DNA of 64,000 nucleotides from a bacterium (GTDB taxonomy: Bacteria; Desulfobacterota; Binatia; HRBIN30; CADEER01): NCBI GenBank assembly GCA_030430165.1, contig JAUIGL010000024.1, forward strand, positions 1 to 64,000, written 5' to 3'. Positions 23,993 to 32,819 of the stretch are shown in pieces. The position numbers and the translations under genes were made by a program. Every line of letters starts with the position of its first letter. Positions within the stretch are counted from its first letter, which is position 1. Under the pieces are notes generated by a model. The model was not told where the DNA came from. It saw only the letters and a list, made by a program, of their open reading frames with translations, and did no database searches.

Positions 23993-25537
23993 TCAGCGAA
24001 CGCCGGCGACCGGTTGCATCTCGCGGTCGCAGTAGCCGCCGACCGCGGCGCTGCCGCGTGTCGGCGGCGCGGAGCAGTCTTCGCCGCGCTCCTCGACGCT
24101 GCATTCGATACGGATCGGTGAGCCGGCGCTGAGCCAGCTCGGCGTCTTGCGATGGCGGCCGGCGCTGCCGTGGTCGCATCGCGTCGACGTTCCGTAGGGA
24201 GTGCAGCGTCGCGACGGCCGCAGCTCGACCTTGCGCCGGTCGATGGCGAAGCCGGGGTACTCGTCGGTGAAGTCGACCGTGTCGCGCTCTCCGGCGCGGT
24301 CGATGATGGTGCTGCGGAAGCGGTAGCCCGAGGCCTGCTCGCCGTCGACGTGGACCCGGCTGTTGGTGATGAGAACGAAATCTCCGCCGCTACGGGCGGT
24401 CGCGGCGGAGATGTACTCGATGCGCGGATGCGATGGGAAGCAAGGGGACATCGCCGGCGGGTGGTAGTAGTGGCGCAGGCTGGTCAGGCTCGCCGGGTCG
24501 TTTTTCGGAAAGACTTTTCTCAATCCCGCCTCGCCGCCGAACAGGATCGCTTCGACGTCGCCGACGCTTTGCCGGTACATGGCCTGCAACTTCGCGTAGC
24601 GCGGCGTCGCCGCGAGATCGGGACGCAGGAAGCAGGAGGTGAGCCCGGTCGTCTGGGTGAGCCATTCGTCCCAGATGTTGTACTGGCCCGGTTCCGAGCA
24701 AACCCCCTGGAAGTCGCCGGGTTGGCGACATCCCTGGCCCGAAAGGCATCGTTCGAGCGCGCGGTTGCGGATGCTGAGCGCGATCACGTTGCGTTCGCAT
24801 GCGCCGTAGGCGTTGCAACCGCGACCGATGTGGCCCTCGTATAGGGCCGTGCGCATGACGTAGTCGAGTTGCATGGCGCGCTCGGCGAGCGAGCGCTCGG
24901 CAGCCGGACGCCCGGCGACGAAGCGCCGCCAGGCGCGGTCGAGTGCGGCGCGCCGTTTGGTCAGCTCGCGGTTGGCCTCGCCGCACTGGGGCGACTGGTG
25001 AAAGGCGTGAACCATCGTATCGAGCGGGCTGCCGGCAGCTAGCGACGGTGCAGTCGGCTGCGATTTTGGCGGGTCGAACCACGGCGGCTTGTCGCGGGCA
25101 AAGAGTCGTCTTGCGTCGACGACATGGCGCGGGTTGCCGGTGCAGTTGTGGTTGGGCGCACGCAACTCGGCGCGCTGGCGCACCGCTGCGGAGAAGCGCT
25201 CGACGTCGGCGGGGGTTGCGGTGGCGGCGTCGACGATCACCTCGAAACCGACGTACGGAGTGCCGCTGCGGTCGGTCAGCGGCTTGCCGTTGCGCACCAC
25301 GACGCACGGAATCACGGCGCTGCCCTGGGCGATGTAGCCGGCGGGCTTGGCGGTGCCGGAGGCGATGAATCCTTCGACCGTGTAGTAGGGCACCCCGAGA
25401 TCGGCGTTGAAGCGATAGAGGATCATCACGGGTGCCGCGGGGACTGCAGCGGATGGCGCGGGCAGTAGCGCGACCGTCGCCAGCACCGCGATGCAGCACG
25501 CTGTCAGCCTTGCCGGTTTCTTCGCTGCGGCGACCAT
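23993..25537 (-). CDS. Secreted Cys-rich protein, unknown function
   Basis: A 514-aa exported protein I do not recognise. I chose ATG 25537 for its signal peptide (LTACCIAVLATVALLPAPSAA); the upstream in-frame ATG at 25678 adds only Arg/Cys-rich sequence. After the signal comes a beta-rich segment (MILYRFNADLGVPYYTVEGF). A cysteine-rich helical middle follows, including HNCTGNPRHVVDARRLF and GCNAYGACERNVIALS, and the C-terminal part also has paired cysteines (RRCTPYGTSTRCD). About sixteen cysteines in the mature region suggest disulfide bonds outside the cytoplasm. The HNCTGNPRHVVDAR block and the Tyr-rich SLRHYYHPP are the best handles for a search. Confidence 0.7.
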   Translation of the reverse strand: MVAAAKKPARLTACCIAVLATVALLPAPSAAVPAAPVMILYRFNADLGVPYYTVEGFIASGTAKPAGYIAQGSAVIPCVVVRNGKPLTDRSGTPYVGFEVIVDAATATPADVERFSAAVRQRAELRAPNHNCTGNPRHVVDARRLFARDKPPWFDPPKSQPTAPSLAAGSPLDTMVHAFHQSPQCGEANRELTKRRAALDRAWRRFVAGRPAAERSLAERAMQLDYVMRTALYEGHIGRGCNAYGACERNVIALSIRNRALERCLSGQGCRQPGDFQGVCSEPGQYNIWDEWLTQTTGLTSCFLRPDLAATPRYAKLQAMYRQSVGDVEAILFGGEAGLRKVFPKNDPASLTSLRHYYHPPAMSPCFPSHPRIEYISAATARSGGDFVLITNSRVHVDGEQASGYRFRSTIIDRAGERDTVDFTDEYPGFAIDRRKVELRPSRRCTPYGTSTRCDHGSAGRHRKTPSWLSAGSPIRIECSVEERGEDCSAPPTRGSAAVGGYCDREMQPVAGVR

Positions 25538-25717
25538 CTCGAGTACGACTATCCCGGACACGTGGGCGCGCGGCAAGCGCGGGCGCAGGGGACGATCGGC
25601 GGCGCGGTGTGCCCGATTGCAATCGCGACAGGGCTGTGGAACGCATGAATCGACTCTGACCTTGCGGCACGTTCGCATGGTTGCGCCGGCGCTCTGCGCC
25701 GAAACAGGAGGAGAACG

Positions 25718-26419
25718 ATGGTGAAGTCAGCTCGCGCTTTGGTGGTCACCCTGGTTGCGCTCGCACTAGCGGCAGGCGGTGCATTCGCAGACGAAGAGAA
25801 GGGCAAGGAGACCAAGCCACAACTGCAGGTGGAGAAGGCGAAGATCGCCTTCGAGAGCTTCATGGCCGATGAGAACATGAAGTGGATGCAGAAGGAGTTG
25901 AAGAAAGCGCACGGTGTTTTCATCGTGCCGCAGTACCTGCGCGCCGGTTTCATCTTCGGAGGCTCGGGCGGCAGCGGCGTCTATCTCGGGCGCGACAAGG
26001 ACACCGGCGAGTGGAGCTACCCCGCCTTCTACACCATGGGCGGAGCCAGCGTCGGCTTCCAGGCCGGTGCCGACGTGGCCGAAGCGGTGATCGTCGCCCG
26101 CACCCCGCGCGGTGCGGAAATGTTCTTGCGCAGCAAATTCACCGTCGGACCGGATGTGAGTGTCACTGCCGGACCGGTCGGCGGTAGCGCATCGGCGAGC
26201 ATTGTCGCCGACCTGGTTTCGTTCGCCCGCACCAAGGGGGCCTACGGCGGTCTTTCGGTCGAGGGCCTGGTGATCCAGCCGCGTACTTCGCTCAACTCCG
26301 CCTACTACGGCAAGAAGGACGTCTCGGCGAGCGAGGTCTTGATCAAGCGTTCGGTGGAGAACGACCACGCCAGCGCCTTGCGCGAAGCCGTGGCCAAGGC
26401 GGCGAAAGCCGACGAGTAG
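25718..26419 (+). CDS. SYLF-domain lipid-binding protein (YSC84 family), secreted
   Basis: A 233-aa product with a cleavable signal peptide (LVALALAAGGAFADE) and a SYLF domain over about 45-225. Family features include the AHGVFIVPQYLRAGFIFGGSGG start, YTMGGASVGFQAGADVAEAV, the glycine-rich middle and the GLSVEGLVIQPR block. SYLF proteins bind phosphoinositides in eukaryotes; bacterial periplasmic versions have no settled role. A strong AGGAGGAG (25706-25713) fixes the ATG at 25718. It stands alone between two convergent or parallel genes. Confidence 0.9.
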   Translation: MVKSARALVVTLVALALAAGGAFADEEKGKETKPQLQVEKAKIAFESFMADENMKWMQKELKKAHGVFIVPQYLRAGFIFGGSGGSGVYLGRDKDTGEWSYPAFYTMGGASVGFQAGADVAEAVIVARTPRGAEMFLRSKFTVGPDVSVTAGPVGGSASASIVADLVSFARTKGAYGGLSVEGLVIQPRTSLNSAYYGKKDVSASEVLIKRSVENDHASALREAVAKAAKADE

Positions 26420-26453
26420 GCGGTCCGGCGGTTGACCGGGCCCCTGGTGGACC

Positions 26454-27116
26454 TTGGCTCATACGCCGCTGACCGAGATTGCGCACGAGGTCGTCGGGGC
26501 CGTTGTCGGCCCCGGCGACCTCGTCGCCGATGCGACCGTTGGCAACGGTCACGACACGGTGTTTCTCGCCCGGCGGGTCGGGGAGACCGGTGTGGTGCAC
26601 GGCTTCGACGTCCAGGAGCAGGCATTGCAGCGCGCCGCCGCGCGACTGGCCAGCAACGGTGTCTCCCGGCAGGTTTGTCTCTACCGCAGCGGTCACGAGA
26701 AGCTGGAGCAGTGCCTGCCGCCGGGAGCGCGCGCACGGCTGACCGCGGTCATGTTCAATCTGGGCTATCTGCCGGGCGGGCCGCGCGAGATTACGACTGG
26801 CGCGGAAACCACCGAGGTCGCTTTGCGCGCGGCTCTCGGCCTGCTGGCTGCGGGCGGTGTCCTCAGCGTGCTGGTCTACCCGGGACACGACGCGGGAGTC
26901 GCCGAGCTGGCACTGGTCGAACGCCTGGCGCCGCGGTGGGAGGAGGCGGGCGACACCGTCGAAGTCTACGAGGGCGCAGGGCGGCGGGCGCCGGTGCTGT
27001 TCGTCGCGCGGCGCCGCGCGGCTATCCGCGGCGACTCGCCGGCGCTGCCCGCGGGGGCGGCGATGGCATCGAGCAGCGCGCCGGCGACGGCGCGATTCCC
27101 TTGCTTGGTGAAGTGA
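26454..27116 (+). CDS. Class I SAM-dependent methyltransferase, YtqB-type (putative rRNA methylase)
   Basis: A 220-aa protein from a TTG start (MAHTPLTEIAHEVV). Motif I is DATVGNGHDTVFLA, followed by GFDVQEQAL. The diagnostic FNLGYLPGG block and TTEVALRAAL match the YtqB/putative rRNA methylase family, for which a minimal tRNA wobble-uridine methylase role has been shown in some members. The C-terminal 50 residues (Ala/Ser-rich tail ending ATARFPCLVK) lie entirely over the 3' end of the convergent SGNH gene, and the conserved fold ends before that. A start upstream is not available in frame, and a weak GGTGG precedes the TTG. Confidence 0.85.
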   Translation: MAHTPLTEIAHEVVGAVVGPGDLVADATVGNGHDTVFLARRVGETGVVHGFDVQEQALQRAAARLASNGVSRQVCLYRSGHEKLEQCLPPGARARLTAVMFNLGYLPGGPREITTGAETTEVALRAALGLLAAGGVLSVLVYPGHDAGVAELALVERLAPRWEEAGDTVEVYEGAGRRAPVLFVARRRAAIRGDSPALPAGAAMASSSAPATARFPCLVK

Positions 27117-28066
27117 ACTTCGTCCCCCTGGAATAGGCGTTCCGGGCCGAGCTCTCCCGCGGCTTTGGCCTCGGCGATCGACTGGCGAACATCGACCAGC
27201 TGGCATGCGAGCGCATCGCAATACTGCCGCAGCTCGGCGAAGCGGCGCTGGTAGAGGTCGGCCCCGGTCGCGCCGTCCATCGGCAGCAGGGCGACGATCG
27301 AGCGGATGCCGTGTTGCTCGAGGATCTCCTGGAATTCGCGGAAGTGCTTGCCGTACCAGTCGCCCTGTCTCTGGTAGTAGCCGGGAATCGGGTTGCCGTC
27401 TTTCCAGACGTGGTCCGGACCCTGGGTGCCGGATCCGTATTGCTTGGTCATGAGCAGGACGCGCCGGTACAAGTGGGAGTTGAACAGGGCGCGCTTGAGG
27501 GTCGAGTTCTGAGGATCGAGGAAGTCGATCAGCATGCCGCCGAGATCGTTGCGTTCGATCAGCGGATGCAGCTCGCCGCTGGTGTATATTTCCCAGTCGT
27601 TGAGACAGATCGCGAGAACCACGACGTCGGGCGCGTAGTCGAGGACCTTGACCTTGAGCAGCTCGAGCTCCTGGATGATCGAGAAGCCCGGCATGCCGAA
27701 GTTGAGGACCTCGTAGGCCCCCGGCTGGCTCTGGTCGAGCATACCCTGCAGCTGCTTGGGAAAGGATTTCTCGACCCGGGTCGCGTAGCCGAAGGTGGTC
27801 GAGTCGCCGATGATCCCGACCCGTGTCTTGTTCGCGGGCTTGGCGGTCGCGTACTCGACCGAGTCGCGGAACCCTTGGCGATTGTGGTCGGGATGCTCGG
27901 GATTGAGCTCGTACATCAGGATCGGGTTCTTGCTGACCTGGACGACGTCGTTCTTCACCTCGAACAGTTGCACCGGGAGAAAGATTCGCGTCGCGATCTC
28001 GGCAAGACCGAGGCTGAGCAGGGTCGCCGCGACCATGACCGAGAAGTTGGTGAGGAATCTGCGCAT
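26966..28066 (-). CDS. SGNH/GDSL hydrolase-like membrane-anchored protein
   Basis: The 366-aa product starts at ATG 28066 with an uncleaved-looking N-terminal helix (FSVMVAATLLSLGLAEIATRIF). The catalytic block I is GIIGDSTTFGYATR (Ser in GDST), the Gly of block II is in NFGMPGFS, and the Asn of block III is in LAICLNDWEIY. The Asp-His pair is GDEVHFTKQGNRAV near 314-327. This is the layout of O-acetyl hydrolases and acyltransferase partners attached to envelope glycans. The last 50 codons, including the Asp-His region, overlap the convergent methyltransferase by 151 bp. The substrate is unknown. Confidence 0.85.
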   Translation of the reverse strand: MRRFLTNFSVMVAATLLSLGLAEIATRIFLPVQLFEVKNDVVQVSKNPILMYELNPEHPDHNRQGFRDSVEYATAKPANKTRVGIIGDSTTFGYATRVEKSFPKQLQGMLDQSQPGAYEVLNFGMPGFSIIQELELLKVKVLDYAPDVVVLAICLNDWEIYTSGELHPLIERNDLGGMLIDFLDPQNSTLKRALFNSHLYRRVLLMTKQYGSGTQGPDHVWKDGNPIPGYYQRQGDWYGKHFREFQEILEQHGIRSIVALLPMDGATGADLYQRRFAELRQYCDALACQLVDVRQSIAEAKAAGELGPERLFQGDEVHFTKQGNRAVAGALLDAIAAPAGSAGESPRIAARRRATNSTGARRPAPS

Positions 28067-28170
28067 GGTTGCTCGCAGCACTGTGCCGGCGAAACGGATC
28101 CGGCGCAATCGCCGATCGGTCAGTAGCGGCGGCGGTGGCCTGAGAGGGCCAAAACGCGTAGCCCTGCCGT

Positions 28171-28620
28171 ATGGGGGTGCCCGATCGCGAGGAATGGCAG
28201 CCGGCCGATCCGGCGGCACGGCGGCGAGCGATCCGGCTGCTGCTGGCCTGCGCGCTGGTCGGTTTTGCGGTGCTGGCGCTGGTCGAGGATCGACAGAACG
28301 CGGTCGTCGACTGGGTTCTGGAGGAGCCGGAATCGACAGCGGATCGTTTGCGCGTGGTCGGGGCCGCGGCTGGCGCGGTGTTCACGTTCCCCTCGGCCAT
28401 GGTCGCCTTCTACATGATGCGGCTCGCTCGCCGGATTGCGGTTGCGCGTCGGTTCCCTCCGCCGGGCGCGCAACCGGTGCGCGACACCCGCATCCTGCGC
28501 GATGCCGCGGCCGATCGAGTCGCCCTGGCGCTGCGCGTGCTCGCCGCCCTTCTGCTGTCGGTGGCGCTGGCGATGCCGCTGTTGCTGTGGCGACTCTTCG
28601 CTTCCCTGGCGCTGGGTTGA
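28171..28620 (+). CDS. Small multi-pass membrane protein, unknown function
   Basis: A 149-aa protein with three predicted membrane segments: about 20-38 (LLLACALVGFAVLALV), 62-84 (VVGAAAGAVFTFPSAMVAFYMM) and 119-143 (VLAALLLSVALAMPLLL). An acidic loop (EDRQNAVVDWVLEEPE) lies between the first two, and a basic stretch (RLARRIAVARRF) follows the second. It is divergent from the SGNH gene (104 bp) and 25 bp upstream of a lipoprotein gene, with which it may be cotranscribed. I do not recognise the family. Confidence 0.65.
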   Translation: MGVPDREEWQPADPAARRRAIRLLLACALVGFAVLALVEDRQNAVVDWVLEEPESTADRLRVVGAAAGAVFTFPSAMVAFYMMRLARRIAVARRFPPPGAQPVRDTRILRDAAADRVALALRVLAALLLSVALAMPLLLWRLFASLALG

Positions 28621-28645
28621 TTCGGTTGCTAAGCCAGCCCTGCGT

Positions 28646-30031
28646 ATGACTGCATCGATTGCCAACTGCCGTTCCGCCCCGCACGGGCGACGATCCAATC
28701 TGCTCCGCGCGGCGCTGCTGCTGTTGCTGGTCGTCGCGGCGGCGTCCTGCTCGCGCCGGACGTTCGATCGATCGGCGCTGCCGCGGGACCAGGTCGCCAT
28801 CGTACACGTCGGCGATGCGACCGTGCGCAGCATCGACGGCCGCTTCGACTACGTCCTGGTGGTCGGGATTTCCGAGTTCGACGTAAAGCCCGGCCCGCAT
28901 CGGGTGGTCCTGGCGTACGAGAAGACGGCGCGGTCGATCGGCTATCGCGACGTCCCGGAGAAGCGCGGCGAGGGCGTCTGCGTGCTCGACTTCATCGCCG
29001 AAGCGGGCCGCGAGTATCAGGTGGAGTTGGTCGCCGAGGGCGCCGACTGGACGCTGCAGCGCTGGGACGGCAAATGGAAGGCTTCGCTGCGCGACCGCGC
29101 TCTGCCTGCGCCGGAAGGCGTGATTGCTTCGTGTGTATCCGGCAAAGCGCCGGCAGGGATCCCTTCCGAACCCGCGCTCGTGATCACACCGCTGCCGGCG
29201 CCGACCGCGATGGCGGTGTCGGTTCCCGCCGCGGCGGCTGCGGCGCCGGTTGCTGCCGCGGTGGTGCCAGTCGCTGCCGAGCGCGGCGAGACCGGCGAGG
29301 AGCGAAACCGAGTGCGCATCGGCGGATGGACCCTGCGCGCCGCGCCGCGCCGCGATTGGCAGCGGGTGGCTTCAGTGGTCGAGGACCACTTCGATGTGGT
29401 TGCGTTCAATCTGACCGCACCGGAGATCGGCCTGGCGCGCCTGGCAGCGGCGCTGGGAGACGGTTGGGACGTGTCCACTGCCGGCTCGGAGTACGGATTT
29501 GCCCGCCGCAAGTCGGTACCGAGCTGCGCCGGCTGGTCGGGGGCACGCGGACTGGGCCAGGCTGGACGAGATCTGAGCTTTGCCCACCCGCCGCGGCTGG
29601 TTTGTTTCGAGCTACCCGGTGCTGGCGAGCGCTGGTTGTTGTCGGCGTATCGCGCAACCCGCGGTGGCGGCAGCGCCGACGAGGTTGCAGACGAAGTCGG
29701 TCAGGTCGGAGCGCTGTTCGCCGCAATGCGTAGCGCAACCACGGATGCAACAGGCGCGATCATCGCCGGTGATCTCAATCTCACGCCGGCCGAGGTGCAT
29801 CTGGTTACCGACGCCCGCATCGATGGAAGCGGCGGCGGGTCGGTGCTCGATCTATTGGGGGTGCTCAGCCCCGGGGTGCGCGACTACGTGCTGGTCGAAA
29901 AGCCGGAGTCGGCGCCGGCCTCGGTGGGAACGGTTCTCGACGTGCGCGGCGTCGCCGGTGACGGCAAGGCGTTCCGCGACACGGTCAGCGACCACCTGCC
30001 GGTTCGCTGGCTGCTGAGCCCGGCGGAGTAA
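28646..30031 (+). CDS. Lipoprotein with C-terminal endonuclease/exonuclease/phosphatase-like (EEP) domain
   Basis: The 461-aa product from ATG 28646 has a lipoprotein signal (LLLLLVVAAASC, lipidated C35). The N-terminal domain (about 45-165) resembles small beta-rich sensor-like lipoprotein domains (VGDATVRSIDGRFDYVLVVG). An Ala/Val/Pro linker leads to the EEP-like part (about 215-461). There VIAGDLNLTP and the final VSDHLPVRWLLS match the Asp-Asn and Asp-His motifs of DNase I-type hydrolases, but the early metal-binding Glu (usually LQE) is not evident: the equivalent stretch reads VVAFNLTAPE. It may be a diverged hydrolase or a non-catalytic relative. A second EEP lipoprotein lies at 42200. 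Confidence 0.7.
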   Translation: MTASIANCRSAPHGRRSNLLRAALLLLLVVAAASCSRRTFDRSALPRDQVAIVHVGDATVRSIDGRFDYVLVVGISEFDVKPGPHRVVLAYEKTARSIGYRDVPEKRGEGVCVLDFIAEAGREYQVELVAEGADWTLQRWDGKWKASLRDRALPAPEGVIASCVSGKAPAGIPSEPALVITPLPAPTAMAVSVPAAAAAAPVAAAVVPVAAERGETGEERNRVRIGGWTLRAAPRRDWQRVASVVEDHFDVVAFNLTAPEIGLARLAAALGDGWDVSTAGSEYGFARRKSVPSCAGWSGARGLGQAGRDLSFAHPPRLVCFELPGAGERWLLSAYRATRGGGSADEVADEVGQVGALFAAMRSATTDATGAIIAGDLNLTPAEVHLVTDARIDGSGGGSVLDLLGVLSPGVRDYVLVEKPESAPASVGTVLDVRGVAGDGKAFRDTVSDHLPVRWLLSPAE

Positions 30032-30050
30032 CCGCCGGGGTCGCGCGTCC

Positions 30051-30653
30051 TCAGCTCGCTGGAGCGCGGCCGATGGCGATGATGAAGGACTGGTCGTCGG
30101 CGAGATCGAAGCCGACCCAATTCGGGTTTTCGGCGCGGCGCTCGTTCTGGTAGGCGCGGTAGCCGCGGCCGTTGCCGGTGAGCTCGATGCCGGCCGCGGT
30201 GAAGGCGTCGTTCACCGTGCCGACGAATGCGGGCGGGAACTCGTCTGCGGCGAAGATGAAGATCCCCGGCTTCATCGCAAAGCCGACGGTGTCTTCGCGC
30301 TTCACGATCCAGCCGGCGTCGGTGAAGACCGAGGCCAGGCTCTTCTGGAAGCTGGCGGCTTCGGGGTCGTTGGGTACCGTGGTGAACCACACCGGGCTGC
30401 CGATGTTGAGGCCGGCGTCGGACAGGGTCTGGATCATGATCGCGCGCTGGTCTTCGGAGAGGGCGCGCGTCGATCCGCTCGACTGCGGCGCTGCGGCGAC
30501 CGCCGGTGCGGCGGCGGCCGGTGCCGCATCGGCGGGCTGTGCGGCGGTTCCCGCGACCCGACCTTCGAGCTCGGCGATGCGGCCGTTCAGGTGAACGATG
30601 TATCCCAGCGCGATGGCCAGGGCGGCGACGGCAGTGAGAGTGAGAAGCTTCAA
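30051..30653 (-). CDS. Membrane-anchored periplasmic protein, unknown function
   Basis: A 200-aa protein with one N-terminal helix (LLTLTAVAALAIALGYIV), a short coiled stretch (LNGRIAELEGRV), an Ala/Pro linker (about 40-60) and a globular domain of about 140 residues. The domain shows an LSDAGLNIGSPVWFTTVP start, AASFQKSLASVFTDAGW and PGIFIFAADEFPPAF, an alternating alpha/beta pattern that suggests a small Rossmann-like or ligand-binding fold. It is convergent with the EEP lipoprotein (19 bp). I do not recognise the family. Confidence 0.65.
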   Translation of the reverse strand: MKLLTLTAVAALAIALGYIVHLNGRIAELEGRVAGTAAQPADAAPAAAAPAVAAAPQSSGSTRALSEDQRAIMIQTLSDAGLNIGSPVWFTTVPNDPEAASFQKSLASVFTDAGWIVKREDTVGFAMKPGIFIFAADEFPPAFVGTVNDAFTAAGIELTGNGRGYRAYQNERRAENPNWVGFDLADDQSFIIAIGRAPAS

Positions 30654-30814
30654 GGCGATTCCTCCGCTTGGTCCACTGTCTATAGCGGCGACCGCGGCAG
30701 CGGGCTAGCGATCGCTCGATCGGCGCCGGCCGGCGCTCGCCGCGACCGGGCTCGGCAATCGCCGCGCCGAATCGCTGCTTGACCGAGTACCGCGGCGCCG
30801 CTACTGCAAGCTCC

Positions 30815-32650
30815 ATGGGGAATCGATACTGGGATGTTCTCGCCGTGTCGGCGCTCGTGTTTGCGCTCGCCGCCCCGGCTTCGGCTGCGGATCCGGCCTT
30901 GACCTGCGAAAAAACAGCGGGCTTGAGTCTGTTCAAGTGCGTCAAGAAGGTCGCCGGCTTTCAGCGCAAGTGCTTCAAGAAGAACGACGCCGAGTGCGGC
31001 AGCGACGACCCGAAGATCGTCAAGGCGCTCGACAAGCTGAGCGCCAAGGTCAGCAAGAAGTGTCCGTCCGACGCTGTCGTCCAGCAGTCGGGCTACGCCG
31101 CGCTGACCGTGCCGTCACTGATCGCGCGGCTGCAGACCGCCTGTCTGGCGGAGAGCGACTCGCTGGTCGCGCGAACCTACGGCGGACCGCACGGCGCCGT
31201 TTGGGACGCCGCGAACGACGAGCGGCGTTCCTGTCTCGACAAGGTATTCAACGAAGGTCGCAAATACCTCGGCGGCGCCGCCAAGACGCAGATGAAGTGC
31301 GTCGACAAACAGCGCAAGTCGGGCAACTGCGATCTGGCGAAGACCCAGGCGAAGCTCGACAAGTTGCGCACCAAGGCCTTCGACAAGATCGAAGCCGCTT
31401 GCTCCGGCGAGCAGTTGCAGGCGGTGATCGCTCTGTTTCCGAACCAGTACCTCGATCGCGTGAGCGCTCAGGCGGCTTGCATGACCGCGATTTCGCATGC
31501 CGATGTCGCGCCGCTCGACCTCGATTGCGGCCCGCGCGACGCGGTGCCGACCATCCCGCGCGGCGAGTACACGCAGATCGTCCTCGACCAGGCGGACTGG
31601 GAGAGCAAGTGCGGCCACGGCGGCGACTATGCCTTTTGGATTCGTCCGGCGCCGGCAGGTCACCCGGTCGAGAACGTCGTCCTGCAGATGCAGGGCGGCG
31701 GCGTCTGCCTCAATGACAGCGGCTGCGGCAACGCCAGCTCCGGTCTGTTCGAAGCGCTGAACGACAATCCGAGCCAGAGTGGCATCATGTCGAACGACAC
31801 CAACACCAGTCCGTTCGCCAACTGGACCAAGGTTTTCCTTCCCTACTGCACCCAGGACGTGTTCATCGGCGGCGGGGTCGTCAACGACTTCAACAGCGGC
31901 GCCGTGCACCGCTTCGGGGCGGTCAACACGCGCGTCGCCTTGCGCTACCTGCGCGACGTGCTGTGGCGGCTGATGGATGAAGACTCGGAAGGGTACCGTT
32001 CCGACCGCATCAAGATGCTGTTCGGCGGCACTTCGGCCGGTGCCTTCGGCACCCTGTACAACTACCACTACGTGCTCGACGACTTGCAGTGGATCCACAC
32101 TAGCGCGTGGCCCGACGCCGGCCTCGCGCTCGACAACGGCCAGGCGCTCGGCGTCGCCAACCTCGGGCTCATCTTCACCGGTGGGCCGGGTGCGCCGTTC
32201 TACGGCTGGCTGGCCCGGCCCTTCCTGCCGCCGTACTGCTTTGCCGGGGCGTGCGGGGTCGGGCCGACCGTCTACACCGTCTCCGCGCCGCGCCTGAAAC
32301 GCGAGCCGGAGCAGCAGTTTTTGGTCCTGTCGAACCAGGTCGACAACACTCAGGTCAACACCACCTTCTTCTCCAGCGCCGGCGCATGGATCAACACCCT
32401 GCGACAGTCGTATTGCGACACCAAAGACACCACCGGGTTGCGCTACTTCCTGCCGGCGATCACCAGCAGCACCCACGTGATCGCCACCAAGACCAATCTG
32501 TACACCGGGCAGGCGGTCGACGGCATCGTCATGCGCGACTGGCTGGACGCGGCAATGAGCGACCCCGACAACGTTCCGGACGCGGTCGAGGAGGGATCAC
32601 TGGTCGGCTCGATCAGCGGGGTGAACGCCTTCCCGTGCTCGATCGACTGA
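30815..32650 (+). CDS. Secreted pectinacetylesterase/NOTUM-family esterase with N-terminal Cys/Lys-rich helical domain
   Basis: The 611-aa product is exported by a signal peptide (VLAVSALVFALAAPASAAD). I prefer ATG 30815 over TTG 30779 because it starts right at the signal. Residues about 25-235 form a helical domain rich in Lys and spaced Cys (FKCVKKVAGFQRKC, KKCPSD, MKCVDKQRKSGNCDL). The C-terminal 370 residues have the carboxylesterase features of the pectinacetylesterase family: an oxyanion-side QMQGGGVCLND, PYCTQDVFIGGG, and the nucleophile elbow FGGTSAGAFG (Ser407). It should deacetylate an extracellular polysaccharide or another O-acyl ester. The fusion of this Cys-rich domain to the esterase is unusual. 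Confidence 0.85.
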   Translation: MGNRYWDVLAVSALVFALAAPASAADPALTCEKTAGLSLFKCVKKVAGFQRKCFKKNDAECGSDDPKIVKALDKLSAKVSKKCPSDAVVQQSGYAALTVPSLIARLQTACLAESDSLVARTYGGPHGAVWDAANDERRSCLDKVFNEGRKYLGGAAKTQMKCVDKQRKSGNCDLAKTQAKLDKLRTKAFDKIEAACSGEQLQAVIALFPNQYLDRVSAQAACMTAISHADVAPLDLDCGPRDAVPTIPRGEYTQIVLDQADWESKCGHGGDYAFWIRPAPAGHPVENVVLQMQGGGVCLNDSGCGNASSGLFEALNDNPSQSGIMSNDTNTSPFANWTKVFLPYCTQDVFIGGGVVNDFNSGAVHRFGAVNTRVALRYLRDVLWRLMDEDSEGYRSDRIKMLFGGTSAGAFGTLYNYHYVLDDLQWIHTSAWPDAGLALDNGQALGVANLGLIFTGGPGAPFYGWLARPFLPPYCFAGACGVGPTVYTVSAPRLKREPEQQFLVLSNQVDNTQVNTTFFSSAGAWINTLRQSYCDTKDTTGLRYFLPAITSSTHVIATKTNLYTGQAVDGIVMRDWLDAAMSDPDNVPDAVEEGSLVGSISGVNAFPCSID

Positions 32651-32781
32651 GAGTGCTCGCTGCGCTCGCAGGCATGGGGAGGGGCACAGGCAGGGGGTGG
32701 TGCGGGCTTCGCCCGAGGGTTTGGAGTCTGGTTAGGTGAAGGAATTAGTGCCTCCCCGCGTTCCGCAGCCGGCCTTGCACC

Positions 32782-32815
32782 ACCCCTAGCCCCCAGCCCC
32801 TAGTTCCTAGCCCCG
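32782..32815. repeat. CCCCTAG/CCCAG simple tandem tract
   Basis: A run of CCCCTAG and CCCAG heptamer-like units in the spacer before the selO stop. The same spacer also holds an inverted repeat GGGGTGGTGC/GCACCACCCC spanning about 90 bp and a small CGGGC-TTC-GCCCG hairpin. Similar tracts occur at 38737-38782 and 39785-39820. Confidence 0.6.
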
Positions 32816-32819
32816 CTGT

